A model generated the notes under the pieces. The model was given only the letters and a program-made list of their open reading frames with translations, was not told the origin of the DNA and made no database searches. A program made the translations under genes and the position numbers. A DNA stretch of 64,000 nucleotides from VRUE01 sp963715455 (GTDB lineage: Bacteria; Actinomycetota; Thermoleophilia; Solirubrobacterales; 70-9): contig OY970245.1 in the NCBI GenBank assembly GCA_963715455.1, positions 248,001 through 312,000 on the forward strand, in the 5' to 3' direction. Position 1 is the stretch's first letter; every line of letters begins with the position of its first letter. Below, in pieces: positions 15,021-25,037 of the stretch.

Positions 15021-17861
15021 ATGTCCAAGACCGCCACCAGCACCCCCCAGACCGGTCTGCAGGGCCTCTCGATAGAGCGGCGATTCTCGACTGCCGGGAC
15101 GCATCCCTTCGATGAGATCGAGTGGGAGACGCGCGACGCGGTGATCGGCAATCCGGAGAGCCCGGCCTTCGAGCAGCGCGGGGTCGAGTTCCCCAAGAGC
15201 TGGTCGCAGAACGCGACCAACATCGTCGCCCAGAAGTACTTCCGCGGGCAGCTCGGCACCGAGAAGCGCGAGTCCTCGGTGAAACAGATGATCGGCCGGG
15301 TCGCGGGGACGATCGCCGAGTGGGGGCGCACGGGGGGCTACTTCGCCAGCGACGAGGACGCCGACGCCTTCGAGGCGGAGCTGACCTCGATCCTGCTCAA
15401 CCAGAAGGCGGCCTTCAACTCGCCGGTCTGGTTCAACGTCGGCTTCGAGGAGCGTCCTCAGTGTTCTGCTTGTTTCATCCTCAGCGTCGAGGACAACATG
15501 GACTCGATCCTCGCCTGGAACACCAAGGAGGGCAAGATCTTCCGCGGCGGCTCCGGCTCGGGAATCAATCTCTCCAACATCCGCGGCTCGATGGAGCAGC
15601 TGGCCAAGGGCGGCACGGCAAGCGGCCCGGTCAGCTTCATGCGCGGCGCCGACTCCTGGGCGGGGACGATCAAGTCCGGCGGCAAGACGCGGCGGGCAGC
15701 GAAGATGGTCGTGCTCGACGTCGACCACCCGGACATCGAGCACTTCATCTGGTGCAAGGCCGACGAGGAGAAGAAGGCCGAGGCGCTGCGCGACGCCGGC
15801 TTCGACATGTCGATCGACGGCGAGGGCTTCACCTCGATCCAGTACCAGAACGCCAACAACTCGGTGCGGGTCAGCGACGACTTCATGGAGACGGTCGAGG
15901 CCGGCAAGGACTGGCAGCTGACCGCGCGAACCGATGGCACGACGGTCAAGACCATCGACGCCCGCGAGCTGATGAACCAGATCGCCGACGCCGCCTGGCG
16001 CTGCGCCGATCCCGGCGTCCAGTACGACACGATCATCAACCGCTGGCACACCTGCCCGGAGTCGGGTCGGATCAACGCCTCCAATCCCTGCAGCGAGTAC
16101 ATGCATGTCGACGACTCGGCCTGCAACCTGGCCTCGCTCAACCTGATGCGCTTCCGCCGCGAGGACGGCAGCTTCGATGTCGACGACTTCGAGCACGCCG
16201 TCGACATCGTCTTCCTCGCCCAGGAGATCGTCGTCGGCTTCTCCTCCTACCCGACCGAGGAGATCACCGAGAACGCCAACAAGTTCCGCCAGCTCGGCCT
16301 CGGCTACGCCAACCTCGGCGCCCTGCTGATGTCCGATGGCCTGCCGTATGACTCCGAGGCGGGCCGCAACGTCGCCGCGGCGATCACGGCGCTGATGACC
16401 GGCCGCGCCTACCGTCAGTCAGCGCTGATCGCGGCGGGAGCGACCGGGCCCTACGACGAGTACGAGCGCAATCGCGAGCCGCACAACGGCGTCATGCGAA
16501 TGCATCGCGACGCTTCCTACGACATCGACGCGACGGGGATCAAGGGTGAGCTGCTCGAGGCCGCGCAACGCTCCTGGGACGAAGCAGTCGAGCTGGGTGA
16601 GGAGCACGGCTACCGCAACGCGCAGGCCACGGTGCTGGCGCCGACCGGGACGATCAGCTTCCTGATGGATTGCGACACGACCGGGATCGAGCCTGACTTC
16701 TCGCTGGTCAAGTTCAAGGAGCTGGTCGGCGGCGGCCAGATGACGATCGTCAACAAATCGGTGCCGCTGGCGCTGCGCACGCTCGGCTACGCCGAGCCGC
16801 AGGTCGAGCAGATCGATGCCCACATCGCCGAGAACGCGACGATCATCGGCGCGCCGGGGCTCAAGGACGAGCACCTGCCGGTCTTCGACGTCGCGGTCGG
16901 CGAGCGGGCGATCTCACACACCGGCCACATCGACATGATGGCCGCCACCCAGCCCTTCATCTCGGGGGCGATCTCGAAGACGGTCAACCTGCCGCAGAGC
17001 GCCACGGTCGAGGACATCGCCGACGCCTACACGCGCGGCTGGAAGGGCGGGCTCAAGGCACTGGCGATCTACCGCGACGGCTCGAAGACAGCGCAGGCGC
17101 TGCGCACCGACGCCCAGGACGAGAAGGGAGCGGAGGCCGAAGCGGCAGTCGCGGCCCCGGTGCGCAAGAAGATGCCGCGTGAGCGCGAGTCGATCACCCA
17201 CAAGTTCTCGATTGCCGGCCACGAGGGCTACATCACGGCCGGCAAGTACGACGACGGCTCAGTCGGCGAGATCTTCCTCACCGACATCGGCAAGGAGGGC
17301 TCGACCATGCGCGGGCTGCTCAACGCCTTCGCCACGGCGATCTCGATCGGCCTGCAGTACGGCGTGCCGCTGGAGATCTTCGTGCGCAAGTTCAGCTACA
17401 TGCGCTTCGAGCCGGAGGGCATGACGCAGAACCCGGAGATCCCCTTCGCCAAGTCGATGCCCGACTACATCATGCGCTGGCTGGCGAGTCGCTTCATCGA
17501 CGACACGGAAACGCTTGAGGACCTCGGCATCCTGACCGCCGACGTGCGGGCCAAGCGCGAAGCGGAGACCACCCAGCTCGGCCTCGGGGTCGACACCAGT
17601 GGTGGCAGCGCGGGGCCGGCTAACGGCGGCAATGGCCACTCCAAGCCCGGCAACGGGAATGGTGGTGGCGAGGCCGCCAAGGCGAGTGGCAGCCAGGCGG
17701 TCCCTGCCGCGGCGGCCTTCACCGAAACCCCCCCGGTGGTGCCGGCCAAGATGTCCGGCCTCGAGCTTGGCCCGGCCTGCGAGCAGTGCGGCGGCATGAT
17801 GCAGCGCACGGGCAGCTGCTACACGTGCAGCTCCTGCGGCAACAACACGGGCTGCGGGTGA
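15021..17861 (+). CDS. nrdJ: adenosylcobalamin-dependent (class II) ribonucleoside-diphosphate reductase
   Basis: 946 residues from the ATG at 15021, preceded by GAGAGGAGAAG. Converts ribonucleotides to deoxyribonucleotides using a B12-derived thiyl radical, so needs no oxygen. Seen: FNSPVWFNVGFEE and CSACFILSV early, the radical-region motif NPCSEYMHVDDSACNLASLN (about 355-375), a second barrel motif APTGTISFLMDCDTTG, and a C-terminal Cys-rich tail CEQCGGMMQ...CYTCSSCGNN for thiol re-reduction and zinc. A Gly/Asn-rich linker (about 855-880) precedes the tail. No class I small subunit is encoded nearby. Confidence 0.95.
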   Translation: MSKTATSTPQTGLQGLSIERRFSTAGTHPFDEIEWETRDAVIGNPESPAFEQRGVEFPKSWSQNATNIVAQKYFRGQLGTEKRESSVKQMIGRVAGTIAEWGRTGGYFASDEDADAFEAELTSILLNQKAAFNSPVWFNVGFEERPQCSACFILSVEDNMDSILAWNTKEGKIFRGGSGSGINLSNIRGSMEQLAKGGTASGPVSFMRGADSWAGTIKSGGKTRRAAKMVVLDVDHPDIEHFIWCKADEEKKAEALRDAGFDMSIDGEGFTSIQYQNANNSVRVSDDFMETVEAGKDWQLTARTDGTTVKTIDARELMNQIADAAWRCADPGVQYDTIINRWHTCPESGRINASNPCSEYMHVDDSACNLASLNLMRFRREDGSFDVDDFEHAVDIVFLAQEIVVGFSSYPTEEITENANKFRQLGLGYANLGALLMSDGLPYDSEAGRNVAAAITALMTGRAYRQSALIAAGATGPYDEYERNREPHNGVMRMHRDASYDIDATGIKGELLEAAQRSWDEAVELGEEHGYRNAQATVLAPTGTISFLMDCDTTGIEPDFSLVKFKELVGGGQMTIVNKSVPLALRTLGYAEPQVEQIDAHIAENATIIGAPGLKDEHLPVFDVAVGERAISHTGHIDMMAATQPFISGAISKTVNLPQSATVEDIADAYTRGWKGGLKALAIYRDGSKTAQALRTDAQDEKGAEAEAAVAAPVRKKMPRERESITHKFSIAGHEGYITAGKYDDGSVGEIFLTDIGKEGSTMRGLLNAFATAISIGLQYGVPLEIFVRKFSYMRFEPEGMTQNPEIPFAKSMPDYIMRWLASRFIDDTETLEDLGILTADVRAKREAETTQLGLGVDTSGGSAGPANGGNGHSKPGNGNGGGEAAKASGSQAVPAAAAFTETPPVVPAKMSGLELGPACEQCGGMMQRTGSCYTCSSCGNNTGCG

Positions 17862-17865
17862 GTCG

Positions 17866-19212
17866 CTAGCTGCTGAGAATCACCTCGGCGTCGCGGCTGG
17901 GGTTATCGGTGACCGTGCGGCGCAGGATCCGCTCCGGCTTGGGATTGGCTGGGCGGATCTGGTGGCGGCGGACCAGCTCTTTGAGGACGACGGCCATCTC
18001 GAACTGGGCGAAGGAGGCGCCGAGGCAGCGGCGCACGCCACCGCCGAAGGGGATCCAGTTGTAGGTGCCAGGTGGGTTCTCGAGGAAGCGCTCGGGCAGG
18101 AAGCGCTGGGGCTCGGGATAAACCTCGGGATTGCGGTGGGCGAGGTAGATGCAGGGGGCAGCCGAAACGCCGGCGGGCAGCTCGTAGCCGCCGATCTCGA
18201 CCGGCTCGGTGAGCAGGCGAGGGACCAGCGTGATCACCGGGCGCAGGCGCAGGGTCTCCTGGATCGTCGCCGTCAGGTACTCCTCGCGGCCTTCCTCCAC
18301 CTCGGCGCGCAGACGCTCGAGCTTGTCCGGGTGGCGGGCGAGGCGCTCGACCGCCCAGGCAAGTGAGGTGGCGGTGGTCTCATGCCCCGCCATCAGCAGG
18401 GTCATCAGCTGGTCGCGAATCTCCTCGTCGCTCATCGGGCTGCCGTCCTCATGCGTGGCGCCGATCATCATCGAGAGCACGTCGTCGCGCTCGGCCACGT
18501 CTTCGGCGCGGCGGCGCTCGGCGATCTCGCGGTAGATCAAGCGGTTGACCCGATCCAGGCGGTGCTTGATCCAGGGAAGGTGCCGCATGCGCTGGGGGCC
18601 GACTATGAGCAGCGGCAGGATCTGGCGCGGCTGGCTGAGCATCTCCAGATAGTCGCGCAGAGCGTCGCGCAACTCATCGAGCTCCTCGCCTTCCCGAACG
18701 CCGAAGACCGTGCGCAGGATGATGTCGAGCGTCAAGGCCAGCATGCGCGGCCGTAGCTTGTAAGGCACTCCCGTCGGCCAACTCTCGATCTCGCGCTCGG
18801 CGAGCTCGCTCATCGCCTGGTTGTAGGTCTTCATCCGCTTCCCGTGGAAAGGCGGCAGCAATAACCGGCGCTGGCTCATGTGGCGCTTCTCGTCGAGGAC
18901 CATGAGTGAGTTGGGCCCAAGCAGCGGTTCGAAGATCTCCTGATTGCCCTCGCCCGCGTGGTAGACCCGCGGATCGCCGGTGAAGACCTGTTTGATCGCC
19001 TCGGGGTCGGCGAGCACCACCCACACTCCCTGGAAGGCGATGCGCAGCGTGTACATGTCGCCGTAGCGGTCCTGGCAGGCGTAGAACATGCGCCGTGCCT
19101 GACGCGCCCAGATGATCGTCTGAACGGGCATCGGCAGCGGCGGACCCGGCGGGAGTCCCTGCTTGAGCCTCCCCCGATCCGACGGACGTGCGGGTGTAGT
19201 CGCTGCCTCCAT
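17866..19212 (-). CDS. cytochrome P450 (copy A)
   Basis: 448 residues. Heme-binding loop FGGGVRRCLGASFAQFEM with the axial Cys near residue 395, the oxygen-activation motif GHETTATSLAW in helix I, the ETLRLRP ExxR motif, and a Pro-rich start GLPPGPPLPMP. No membrane anchor or signal. It is a monooxygenase; the substrate is unknown. The layout (RRLLLPPFHGKRM, late PERFLENPP) resembles bacterial class P450s such as CYP110-like enzymes. It lies directly downstream of copy B, 51 bases away, and is clearly a tandem duplicate. Ferredoxin and reductase partners are not adjacent. Confidence 0.92.
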   Translation of the reverse strand: MEAATTPARPSDRGRLKQGLPPGPPLPMPVQTIIWARQARRMFYACQDRYGDMYTLRIAFQGVWVVLADPEAIKQVFTGDPRVYHAGEGNQEIFEPLLGPNSLMVLDEKRHMSQRRLLLPPFHGKRMKTYNQAMSELAEREIESWPTGVPYKLRPRMLALTLDIILRTVFGVREGEELDELRDALRDYLEMLSQPRQILPLLIVGPQRMRHLPWIKHRLDRVNRLIYREIAERRRAEDVAERDDVLSMMIGATHEDGSPMSDEEIRDQLMTLLMAGHETTATSLAWAVERLARHPDKLERLRAEVEEGREEYLTATIQETLRLRPVITLVPRLLTEPVEIGGYELPAGVSAAPCIYLAHRNPEVYPEPQRFLPERFLENPPGTYNWIPFGGGVRRCLGASFAQFEMAVVLKELVRRHQIRPANPKPERILRRTVTDNPSRDAEVILSS

Positions 19213-19263
19213 CGTCCCCCGCGATGAGGCTAACGGGAAGCGGGTTAACGCAGTGTTAGGCGA

Positions 19264-20610
19264 CTAGCTGAGGATGACCTTGGCGTTGTGACGTGGCGTC
19301 TCGGTGATCGCCCGGCGGAAGATCCGCTCCGGCTTGGGATTGGCTGGGCGGATCTGGTGGCGGCGGACCAGCTCTTTGAGGACGACGGCCATCTCGAACT
19401 GGGCGAAGGAGGCGCCGAGGCAGCGGCGCACGCCGCCGCCGAAGGGGATCCAGTTGTAGGTGCCAGGTGGGTTCTCGAGGAAGCGCTCGGGGAGGAAGCG
19501 CTCGGGTTCGGGGTAGACCTCGGGGTTGCGGTGGGCGAGGTAGACGCAGGGGGCGACCGAGACGCCGGCGGGCAGCTCATAGCCGCCGATCTCGACCGGC
19601 TCGGTGAGCTTGCGCAGGACGATCGAGATCACCGGGCGCAGGCGCAGGGTCTCCTGGATCGTCGCCGTCAGGTACTCCTCGCGGCCTTCCTCCACCTCGG
19701 CGCGCAGACGCTCGAGCTTGTCGGGGTTGCGGACCAGGCGCTCGACCGCCCAGGCGAGCGAGGTGGCGGTCGTCTCGTGGCCAGCGACGAGCAGGGTGAG
19801 CAGCTCGTCGCGCATCTCCTCGTCGCTCATCGGGCTGCCGTCCTCGTGGGTGGCGCCGATCATCATCGAGAGCACGTCCTCGCGCTCGGTCACATCCTCA
19901 GCACGGCGGCGCTCGGCGATCTCACGGTAGATGAGCTCGTCGACACGATCGATCCGGCGGCGGAAGGACGCGAAGCGCCGCAGGCGCTCGGGGCCGACCG
20001 CCAGGATCGGCACGAGGAAGCGCGGGTTGGTGGTCATGTCGAGGAACTCGCGCAGGGCATCGCGCAGGTCGGCGAGCTTCGCGGCCTCGGTCTCGTCGAC
20101 GCCGAAGACGGTGCGCAGGATGATGTCGAGGGTCAGCGCCTGCATCCGCGGCCGCAATGCGTAGGGAGTGCCGGTCGGCCAGCTGCCGATCTCGCGCTCG
20201 GCGATCTCTCCCATGATCTGGCCGTAGCCCTGCATGCGCTCGCCGTGGAAGGGCGGCAGCAGCAGGCGGCGCTGGCTCATGTGGCGTTTCTCGTCAAGCA
20301 CGAGCAGCGAGTTGCGGCCGACCAGCGGAGCGAGGATCTCGTTGCCCTCGCCGGCGTGGAAGACCTTCGGGTCGCCGGTGAAGACCTGCTTGATCGCCTC
20401 GGGGTCGGCGAGCATCACCCAGGTTCCTTCATAGGCAACGCGGATCGTGAACATGTCGCCGTAGCGGTCCTGAGAGGCGTAGAGCAGGCGGCGTGCCTGG
20501 CGCGCCCAGATCGCCGTTTGGATCGGCATCGGCAGCGGTGGGCCGGGTGGCAGCCCTCGCTTGCGGGCCGGGGATACCGGCAGGGGAGCGGTTGTGGTCG
20601 CTGCCTCCAT
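19264..20610 (-). CDS. cytochrome P450 (copy B)
   Basis: 448 residues, the same length as copy A and nearly identical over the I-helix, ExxR and heme regions (FGGGVRRCLGASFAQFEM, GHETTATSLAW, ETLRLRP). Divergence is concentrated in the segments that usually shape the substrate pocket (about 200-240: copy A has SQPRQILPLLIV, copy B TNPRFLVPILAV). This suggests duplication followed by a change in substrate. Transcribed before copy A, probably on one mRNA, and divergent from the esterase gene, so both sides may share one control region. Confidence 0.92.
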   Translation of the reverse strand: MEAATTTAPLPVSPARKRGLPPGPPLPMPIQTAIWARQARRLLYASQDRYGDMFTIRVAYEGTWVMLADPEAIKQVFTGDPKVFHAGEGNEILAPLVGRNSLLVLDEKRHMSQRRLLLPPFHGERMQGYGQIMGEIAEREIGSWPTGTPYALRPRMQALTLDIILRTVFGVDETEAAKLADLRDALREFLDMTTNPRFLVPILAVGPERLRRFASFRRRIDRVDELIYREIAERRRAEDVTEREDVLSMMIGATHEDGSPMSDEEMRDELLTLLVAGHETTATSLAWAVERLVRNPDKLERLRAEVEEGREEYLTATIQETLRLRPVISIVLRKLTEPVEIGGYELPAGVSVAPCVYLAHRNPEVYPEPERFLPERFLENPPGTYNWIPFGGGVRRCLGASFAQFEMAVVLKELVRRHQIRPANPKPERIFRRAITETPRHNAKVILS

Positions 20611-20648
20611 CGCCTCGCAGGGAGGCTAGTACCGAAAGGCAACTCTCG

Positions 20649-20666
20649 TGTGAGGTATCGCTCACA
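20649..20666. promoter_or_regulatory. candidate operator in the P450/esterase divergent gap
   Basis: Inverted repeat TGTGAG-6-CTCACA, between the divergent starts at 20610 and 20692. It resembles a CRP-type site but the TGTGA/TCACA half-sites are 8 bp apart rather than 6, so I do not call it CRP. Confidence 0.4.
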
Positions 20667-20691
20667 GAATTCACATAGCCTGCCCAGCATC

Positions 20692-21747
20692 TTGGCACCG
20701 CCGCGCCTTCCCCCGAACGTCGAGCACCGGGCCCTACGTGCTCTCTGTGGCCTGCCTCCGCGAGCGCAGAAAACGCTCTTCGGTAAGCCGCCACGCCTCG
20801 ACGGCCAGGAGCTAGCGACCGACATCCACGTCCTGCTGAGCCTCGCGGCGCGGACCGGGGAGACCTCGCTGGTCGAAGGCCGCACGGTCGAGCAAGCGCG
20901 GGCCGAGAACCGCGAGGGCATACCGGTGGTCAGCGGCCCGCCGCGACCGATGGCCCGGGTCGAGGGGCTGACGGTCGCCGGGGCAGCCGGCGAACTCGAC
21001 GCTCGCCTTTACGTAGCGCTCGGCGCGCCGCGGCCCCCGCAACCGCTACTCGTCTACTACCACGGCGGCGGCTGGGTGATTGGCGACCTCGAGACCCACG
21101 ACGGCCTCTGTCGCTTCCTCGCCGAATACGGCGGCTGCCGGGTGCTCTCAGTCGACTATCGGCTTGCTCCCGAGCACCCTTTCCCGCTGCCGGTCGAAGA
21201 CGCGGTCGCCGCCTTTGGATGGACCGCTGAGCACGCCGAGGAGCTCGGCGCCGACCCGGCGCGGATCGCGGTCGGTGGCGACAGCGCCGGTGGCAACCTC
21301 GCTGCGGCGGTTTGCCTGCAGACTCGTGACAGCGGCGGCGCGCGGCCTGCAATGCAGCTGCTGCTCTACCCAGTCACCGACGCGGTTGGCGGCCAGACCT
21401 CGCGCGAGACTTTCGCCGAGGGCTTCCTCCTGACCCGCAACGACATGGATTGGTTCGAGAGCCACTATCTGCCCTCCAGCAGCGACGCTGCCGATCCGCG
21501 CATCTCGATCATGCGAGCGCCCGAGGTCGATGACCTGCCGCCCGCCTACGTGGCCACGGCCGGCTTCGATCCGCTGCGCGACGAGGCCGAGGTCTACGCG
21601 ACGCGAATGCGCGAGGCGGGTGTCACCGTGGCCCTGCAGCGCCACGCCAGCCTGATCCACGGTTTCGCCAACCTAACGGCGATCTGCCCCAGTGCCCGCG
21701 CGGCGATGCACGGGGTGGCCGGCGCCTTGCGCATGGGCCTCTGCTGA
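20692..21747 (+). CDS. alpha/beta hydrolase, HSL-type esterase/lipase
   Basis: 351 residues from the TTG at 20692, the first start after the divergent control region; the longer open frame upstream is antisense to the P450 gene. Oxyanion motif YYHGGGWVIGD, nucleophile elbow GGDSAGGN, acid in the segment before AGFDPLRDEAE, and His in LIHGFANL: the complete hormone-sensitive-lipase family set. Acts on short acyl esters. An N-terminal cap of about 90 residues precedes the core. The divergent P450 pair suggests joint breakdown of a lipophilic compound. Confidence 0.88.
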   Translation: MAPPRLPPNVEHRALRALCGLPPRAQKTLFGKPPRLDGQELATDIHVLLSLAARTGETSLVEGRTVEQARAENREGIPVVSGPPRPMARVEGLTVAGAAGELDARLYVALGAPRPPQPLLVYYHGGGWVIGDLETHDGLCRFLAEYGGCRVLSVDYRLAPEHPFPLPVEDAVAAFGWTAEHAEELGADPARIAVGGDSAGGNLAAAVCLQTRDSGGARPAMQLLLYPVTDAVGGQTSRETFAEGFLLTRNDMDWFESHYLPSSSDAADPRISIMRAPEVDDLPPAYVATAGFDPLRDEAEVYATRMREAGVTVALQRHASLIHGFANLTAICPSARAAMHGVAGALRMGLC

Positions 21748-21748
21748 G

Positions 21749-24298
21749 CTACTCGTACTGCAGGGCTTCCAGGGTGTCCAGCCGCGAGGCGCGGCGGGCC
21801 GGTGGGATCGCAGCAATCACACCAAGGAAGGCGGCGAAGACGAGCAGCCCGATCAGCGAGCCGATCGGGTAGGAGAGCGTGAAGCCTTCGTCCTTGAGCG
21901 GCTGGGCGATCAGCGCGGCGAAGATCAGGCCGAGAACCATGCCGAGCAGGGCGCCGATCAGCGCCGTGATCACCGCCTCGTAGCGGATCAGCGTGCGCAC
22001 CTGGCGGCGCGACATGCCGATCGCCCGCAGCATGCCCAGCTCCCGCGTGCGTTCGTGGATCGAGAGCGCCAGCGTGTTGGCGATGCCGAAGAGCGAGATG
22101 ACGATCGCCAGCAGGAGCAGGGCGAAGACGAGGTTGACGAGTTGGTCGATCTGCTCTTCTCGGCTTTCCTTGAGTTCCTGCTGGTCCATCACTTCCGCCG
22201 TCGGGAAGGTGGTTTCGACGAGTTTGGCGAGCAGCGCCTGGACCGTGTCGGGGTCGGCGCCCGGCGCGGTCTCGACGAAGTCGATCGTGTCCTGGCTCTG
22301 GCCGAAGTCGCGGGCCAGCACCGCCTGGGTGACGAGCACGTTGCCGAGCACGCCGAGCTTCGAGGAGAACTCGCCGACGACTTCGAAGCTGGGCCGCCAC
22401 CGGGTCTGGCTGAGCAGGCGGAAGCGATCGCCCACCTGCAGGTCGTTGCCGGAGGCGAACGAGTCGGAGACGACCGCCTGGCCGTCCTCGAGCTTGCGCA
22501 GCACGGCCGGCCCGCCCTGCTCCCATTCGACGTTGAGCGTCTCGCCGATGTCGCGGGTCGGGGCGTTGACCTGCGTCTTGGCGCCGCCGGGCAGGACCTC
22601 GGCCTGCACCGAGCGGATCGTCGCGACGAGCTCGACGCCGGGCACTTTGCGCGCCGCCGTGGCGGTGTCGCCGGGGATCGGCGAGAAGCCGTCGCTGTTC
22701 TGAATCACCAGGCCACCGGCGAAGTTGTCGTCGACCACCTCGGCGACCGAGCTCTTCAGCCCGGCGGCGAAGACGGTGACGAAGGTGACGATCGCGAGAC
22801 CGATCATCAAGGCGGCGGCGGTGACCGCCGTACGGCTCGGGTTGCGCTGGGCGTTCTCGCGCGCCAGCCTGCCCAGCAGGCGGCGCAGGCGCTCCAGCGG
22901 CCAGCCGGCGATCGTCGCCAGCGGCGGCACGAGCCGCGGGCTGAAGAGCGAGACGGCGAAGACGATGACCACCGCGCCGCCGCCGATCAGGCCGGCGGCG
23001 GTCCCTGCCGAGGCGCCGCCGAAGAGCCCGCCGAGCACCATCGCCAGGCCGGCAAGGCCGAGCAGGATCGAGACGGCGAGGAAGACGAGGCGCCGGCGAC
23101 GGCTGGGTGGCGGCGAGAAAGCGTGCAGGGCGGCGATCGGCGGCACCCGGGTCGAGCGCAGGGCCGGCGCCAGCGAGGCGAGCAGCGTGACGAGCACGCC
23201 GACCAGCAGTGAGACGACGATCGTGCGGGTCTCCATCACCAGGCCGGTGGTCGGCAGGTCGATTTCGAACAGCTCGAGCAGGGCGTTGAGCAGCATCGCG
23301 GTGAGGAAGCCGCCAGCGATGCCGAGCAGCGCGCCGAGCAGGCCGATGACCAGCGCCTCGACGACCACCGTGGCGAGGATCTGGCGGCGCGAGGCGCCGA
23401 GCGTGCGCAGCATGCCGAACTCGGCGACCCGCTGGGCGACGGTGATCGAGAAGGTGTTGAAGATCAGGAAGGAGCCGACGAAGATCGCGATGAAGCCGAA
23501 GACGAGCAGGAAGGTCTGCAGGAAGCCGAGGTCTTCGCGGATTTCCTCCGAGCCGCGATCGGCGTTTTCCTGAGCGGTCTCGACCCGCACCCCGGCCGGC
23601 ATCTGGCTGGCGATGCGGCGCTTCAGCCGCTCCGCAGAGACGCCGTCGGTGGCCGCCACCGAGATCTGATCGAAGCGGCCGACCTTGTGGGTGAGCCGCT
23701 GGGCGACGGACAGCGTCACCTGGGCGATGCTGGCGCCGCCGAAGGAGGCACCGCCGAGCTGCGTGAAGCCGACCAAGCGGAAGCTGCGGGCGCTGCCCTG
23801 GCCGATCAGCTTGATCCGTTCGCCGAGCTGCAGATCGGAGGTCTCGGCCGAGGCATTGTCGATCGAGGCTTCGGTCGGGCCGCGCGGCGGGTGACCCTCG
23901 ACGTAGGCGAGCGACTCGAGCCCGTCCGGCAGGTGCGAGGAGATGAACTTGGGGGCGAATTTGTTGCCGATCTTCTCGTTCTCGGCGTTGAAGAAGCCGC
24001 CGGGCGTGAAGATCGCGCCGGCGGCGAGCCGCACGCCCGGCGTCTTCTGCACACGGGGCAGCAGCGAGGCGCTGATCGTCGGGATTTCGCCGGTTTCCTG
24101 TTTGACCGGGTTCTCGGCGGTGACGACGACGCTGGTGCCCTGCAGCGACTCGCTGAAGATGTCGTCGAAGGCGGCGAAGATCGTGTCCGTGAGGACGTAG
24201 GAGCCGGCGACGAAGGCGACGCCGATGATCACCGCAAAGGTGGTCGCCGCGGCGCGCACCTTGCGCGCCCAGAGGTTCTTGACGCCGAGGCTAGTCAA
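21749..24298 (-). CDS. ABC transporter permease with two FtsX domains (MacB-like exporter)
   Basis: 849 residues. One N-terminal helix (AATTFAVIIGVAFVAGSYVL), a large extracytoplasmic domain, three helices forming the first FtsX domain (about 255-390), then a central helix pair, a second extracytoplasmic domain and the final three FtsX helices (about 725-835). VAEFGMLRTLGASRRQIL and TRELGMLRAIGMSRRQVR are the paired coupling motifs that contact the ATPase. This layout fits lipoprotein or peptide exporters that work by mechanotransmission. It overlaps the ATPase gene by eight bases. Confidence 0.9.
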   Translation of the reverse strand: MTSLGVKNLWARKVRAAATTFAVIIGVAFVAGSYVLTDTIFAAFDDIFSESLQGTSVVVTAENPVKQETGEIPTISASLLPRVQKTPGVRLAAGAIFTPGGFFNAENEKIGNKFAPKFISSHLPDGLESLAYVEGHPPRGPTEASIDNASAETSDLQLGERIKLIGQGSARSFRLVGFTQLGGASFGGASIAQVTLSVAQRLTHKVGRFDQISVAATDGVSAERLKRRIASQMPAGVRVETAQENADRGSEEIREDLGFLQTFLLVFGFIAIFVGSFLIFNTFSITVAQRVAEFGMLRTLGASRRQILATVVVEALVIGLLGALLGIAGGFLTAMLLNALLELFEIDLPTTGLVMETRTIVVSLLVGVLVTLLASLAPALRSTRVPPIAALHAFSPPPSRRRRLVFLAVSILLGLAGLAMVLGGLFGGASAGTAAGLIGGGAVVIVFAVSLFSPRLVPPLATIAGWPLERLRRLLGRLARENAQRNPSRTAVTAAALMIGLAIVTFVTVFAAGLKSSVAEVVDDNFAGGLVIQNSDGFSPIPGDTATAARKVPGVELVATIRSVQAEVLPGGAKTQVNAPTRDIGETLNVEWEQGGPAVLRKLEDGQAVVSDSFASGNDLQVGDRFRLLSQTRWRPSFEVVGEFSSKLGVLGNVLVTQAVLARDFGQSQDTIDFVETAPGADPDTVQALLAKLVETTFPTAEVMDQQELKESREEQIDQLVNLVFALLLLAIVISLFGIANTLALSIHERTRELGMLRAIGMSRRQVRTLIRYEAVITALIGALLGMVLGLIFAALIAQPLKDEGFTLSYPIGSLIGLLVFAAFLGVIAAIPPARRASRLDTLEALQYE

Positions 24299-25037
24299 CC
24301 TGCTTCATCAGCTCGATCACCTCGTCGGCCGAGCCGGGCGCGCCGTCCTGGACGATCTGGCCGTCGCGCAGGGTGATCAAGCGGTCGGCGTGGGCGGCGG
24401 CGGCCGGGTCATGGGTAACCATGATCACCGTCTGGCCGAACTCGTCGACCGCCTGGCGCAGCAGCCGCAGGACGTCCTCGCTGGCCTTCGAGTCGAGGTT
24501 GCCGGTCGGCTCGTCGGCGAAGACGACGGCCGGCTTGGAGACCAGGGCGCGGGCGACCGCGACTCGCTGCTGCTGGCCGCCGGAGAGCTCGGCCGGCCGG
24601 TGTGTGCGGCGGTCCTCGAGGCCGACCGTGCTGACCAGCTGGTCGAGCCAGGCCTGGTCCGGCTTGCGGCCGGCGATCGAGAGCGGCAGGACGAGGTTCT
24701 CCTCAGCGGTGAGCACGGGCAGCAGGTTGAAGAACTGGAAGACGAAGCCGAGCTTGTCGCGGCGCAGCTTGGTCAGCTCGCTGTCGTCCATCGCGGTGAT
24801 CTCCTCGCCGTCGAGCGTGACGCTGCCCGAGGTGGGCTTGTCGAGCCCGGCGAGGATGTGCATCAGGGTCGACTTGCCCGAACCGGAGGGGCCCATGATC
24901 GCCGTGAAGCGGCCGCGCTCGAAGGCCGTCGTCACATCGAGAAGCGCGTTGACCGCCGCCGCTCCCTCGCCGTAGCGGCGAGATACGTCGTTGGCGACTA
25001 CGACTTGGGAGTTGGTCGATCCGGGTAGGGGTTCCAC
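24291..25037 (-). CDS. ABC transporter ATP-binding protein (MacB/LolD-like)
   Basis: 248 residues from a GTG at 25037. Walker A GPSGSGKST, Q-loop FQFFNLLPVLTAEENL, signature LSGGQQQRVAVARAL, Walker B VVFADEPTGNLD and H-loop MVTHDP are intact. Hydrolyses ATP to drive the two-FtsX permease encoded immediately downstream. The first seven codons lie in the left arm of the long hairpin 25014-25124, so the start region is buried in a strong structure. Confidence 0.93.
   Translation of the reverse strand: MEPLPGSTNSQVVVANDVSRRYGEGAAAVNALLDVTTAFERGRFTAIMGPSGSGKSTLMHILAGLDKPTSGSVTLDGEEITAMDDSELTKLRRDKLGFVFQFFNLLPVLTAEENLVLPLSIAGRKPDQAWLDQLVSTVGLEDRRTHRPAELSGGQQQRVAVARALVSKPAVVFADEPTGNLDSKASEDVLRLLRQAVDEFGQTVIMVTHDPAAAAHADRLITLRDGQIVQDGAPGSADEVIELMKQVD

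Noticed and set aside
20649..20666. CRP/GlxR binding site
   Set aside because: Half-sites match but the spacer is 8 bp rather than 6; kept only as a generic operator candidate.
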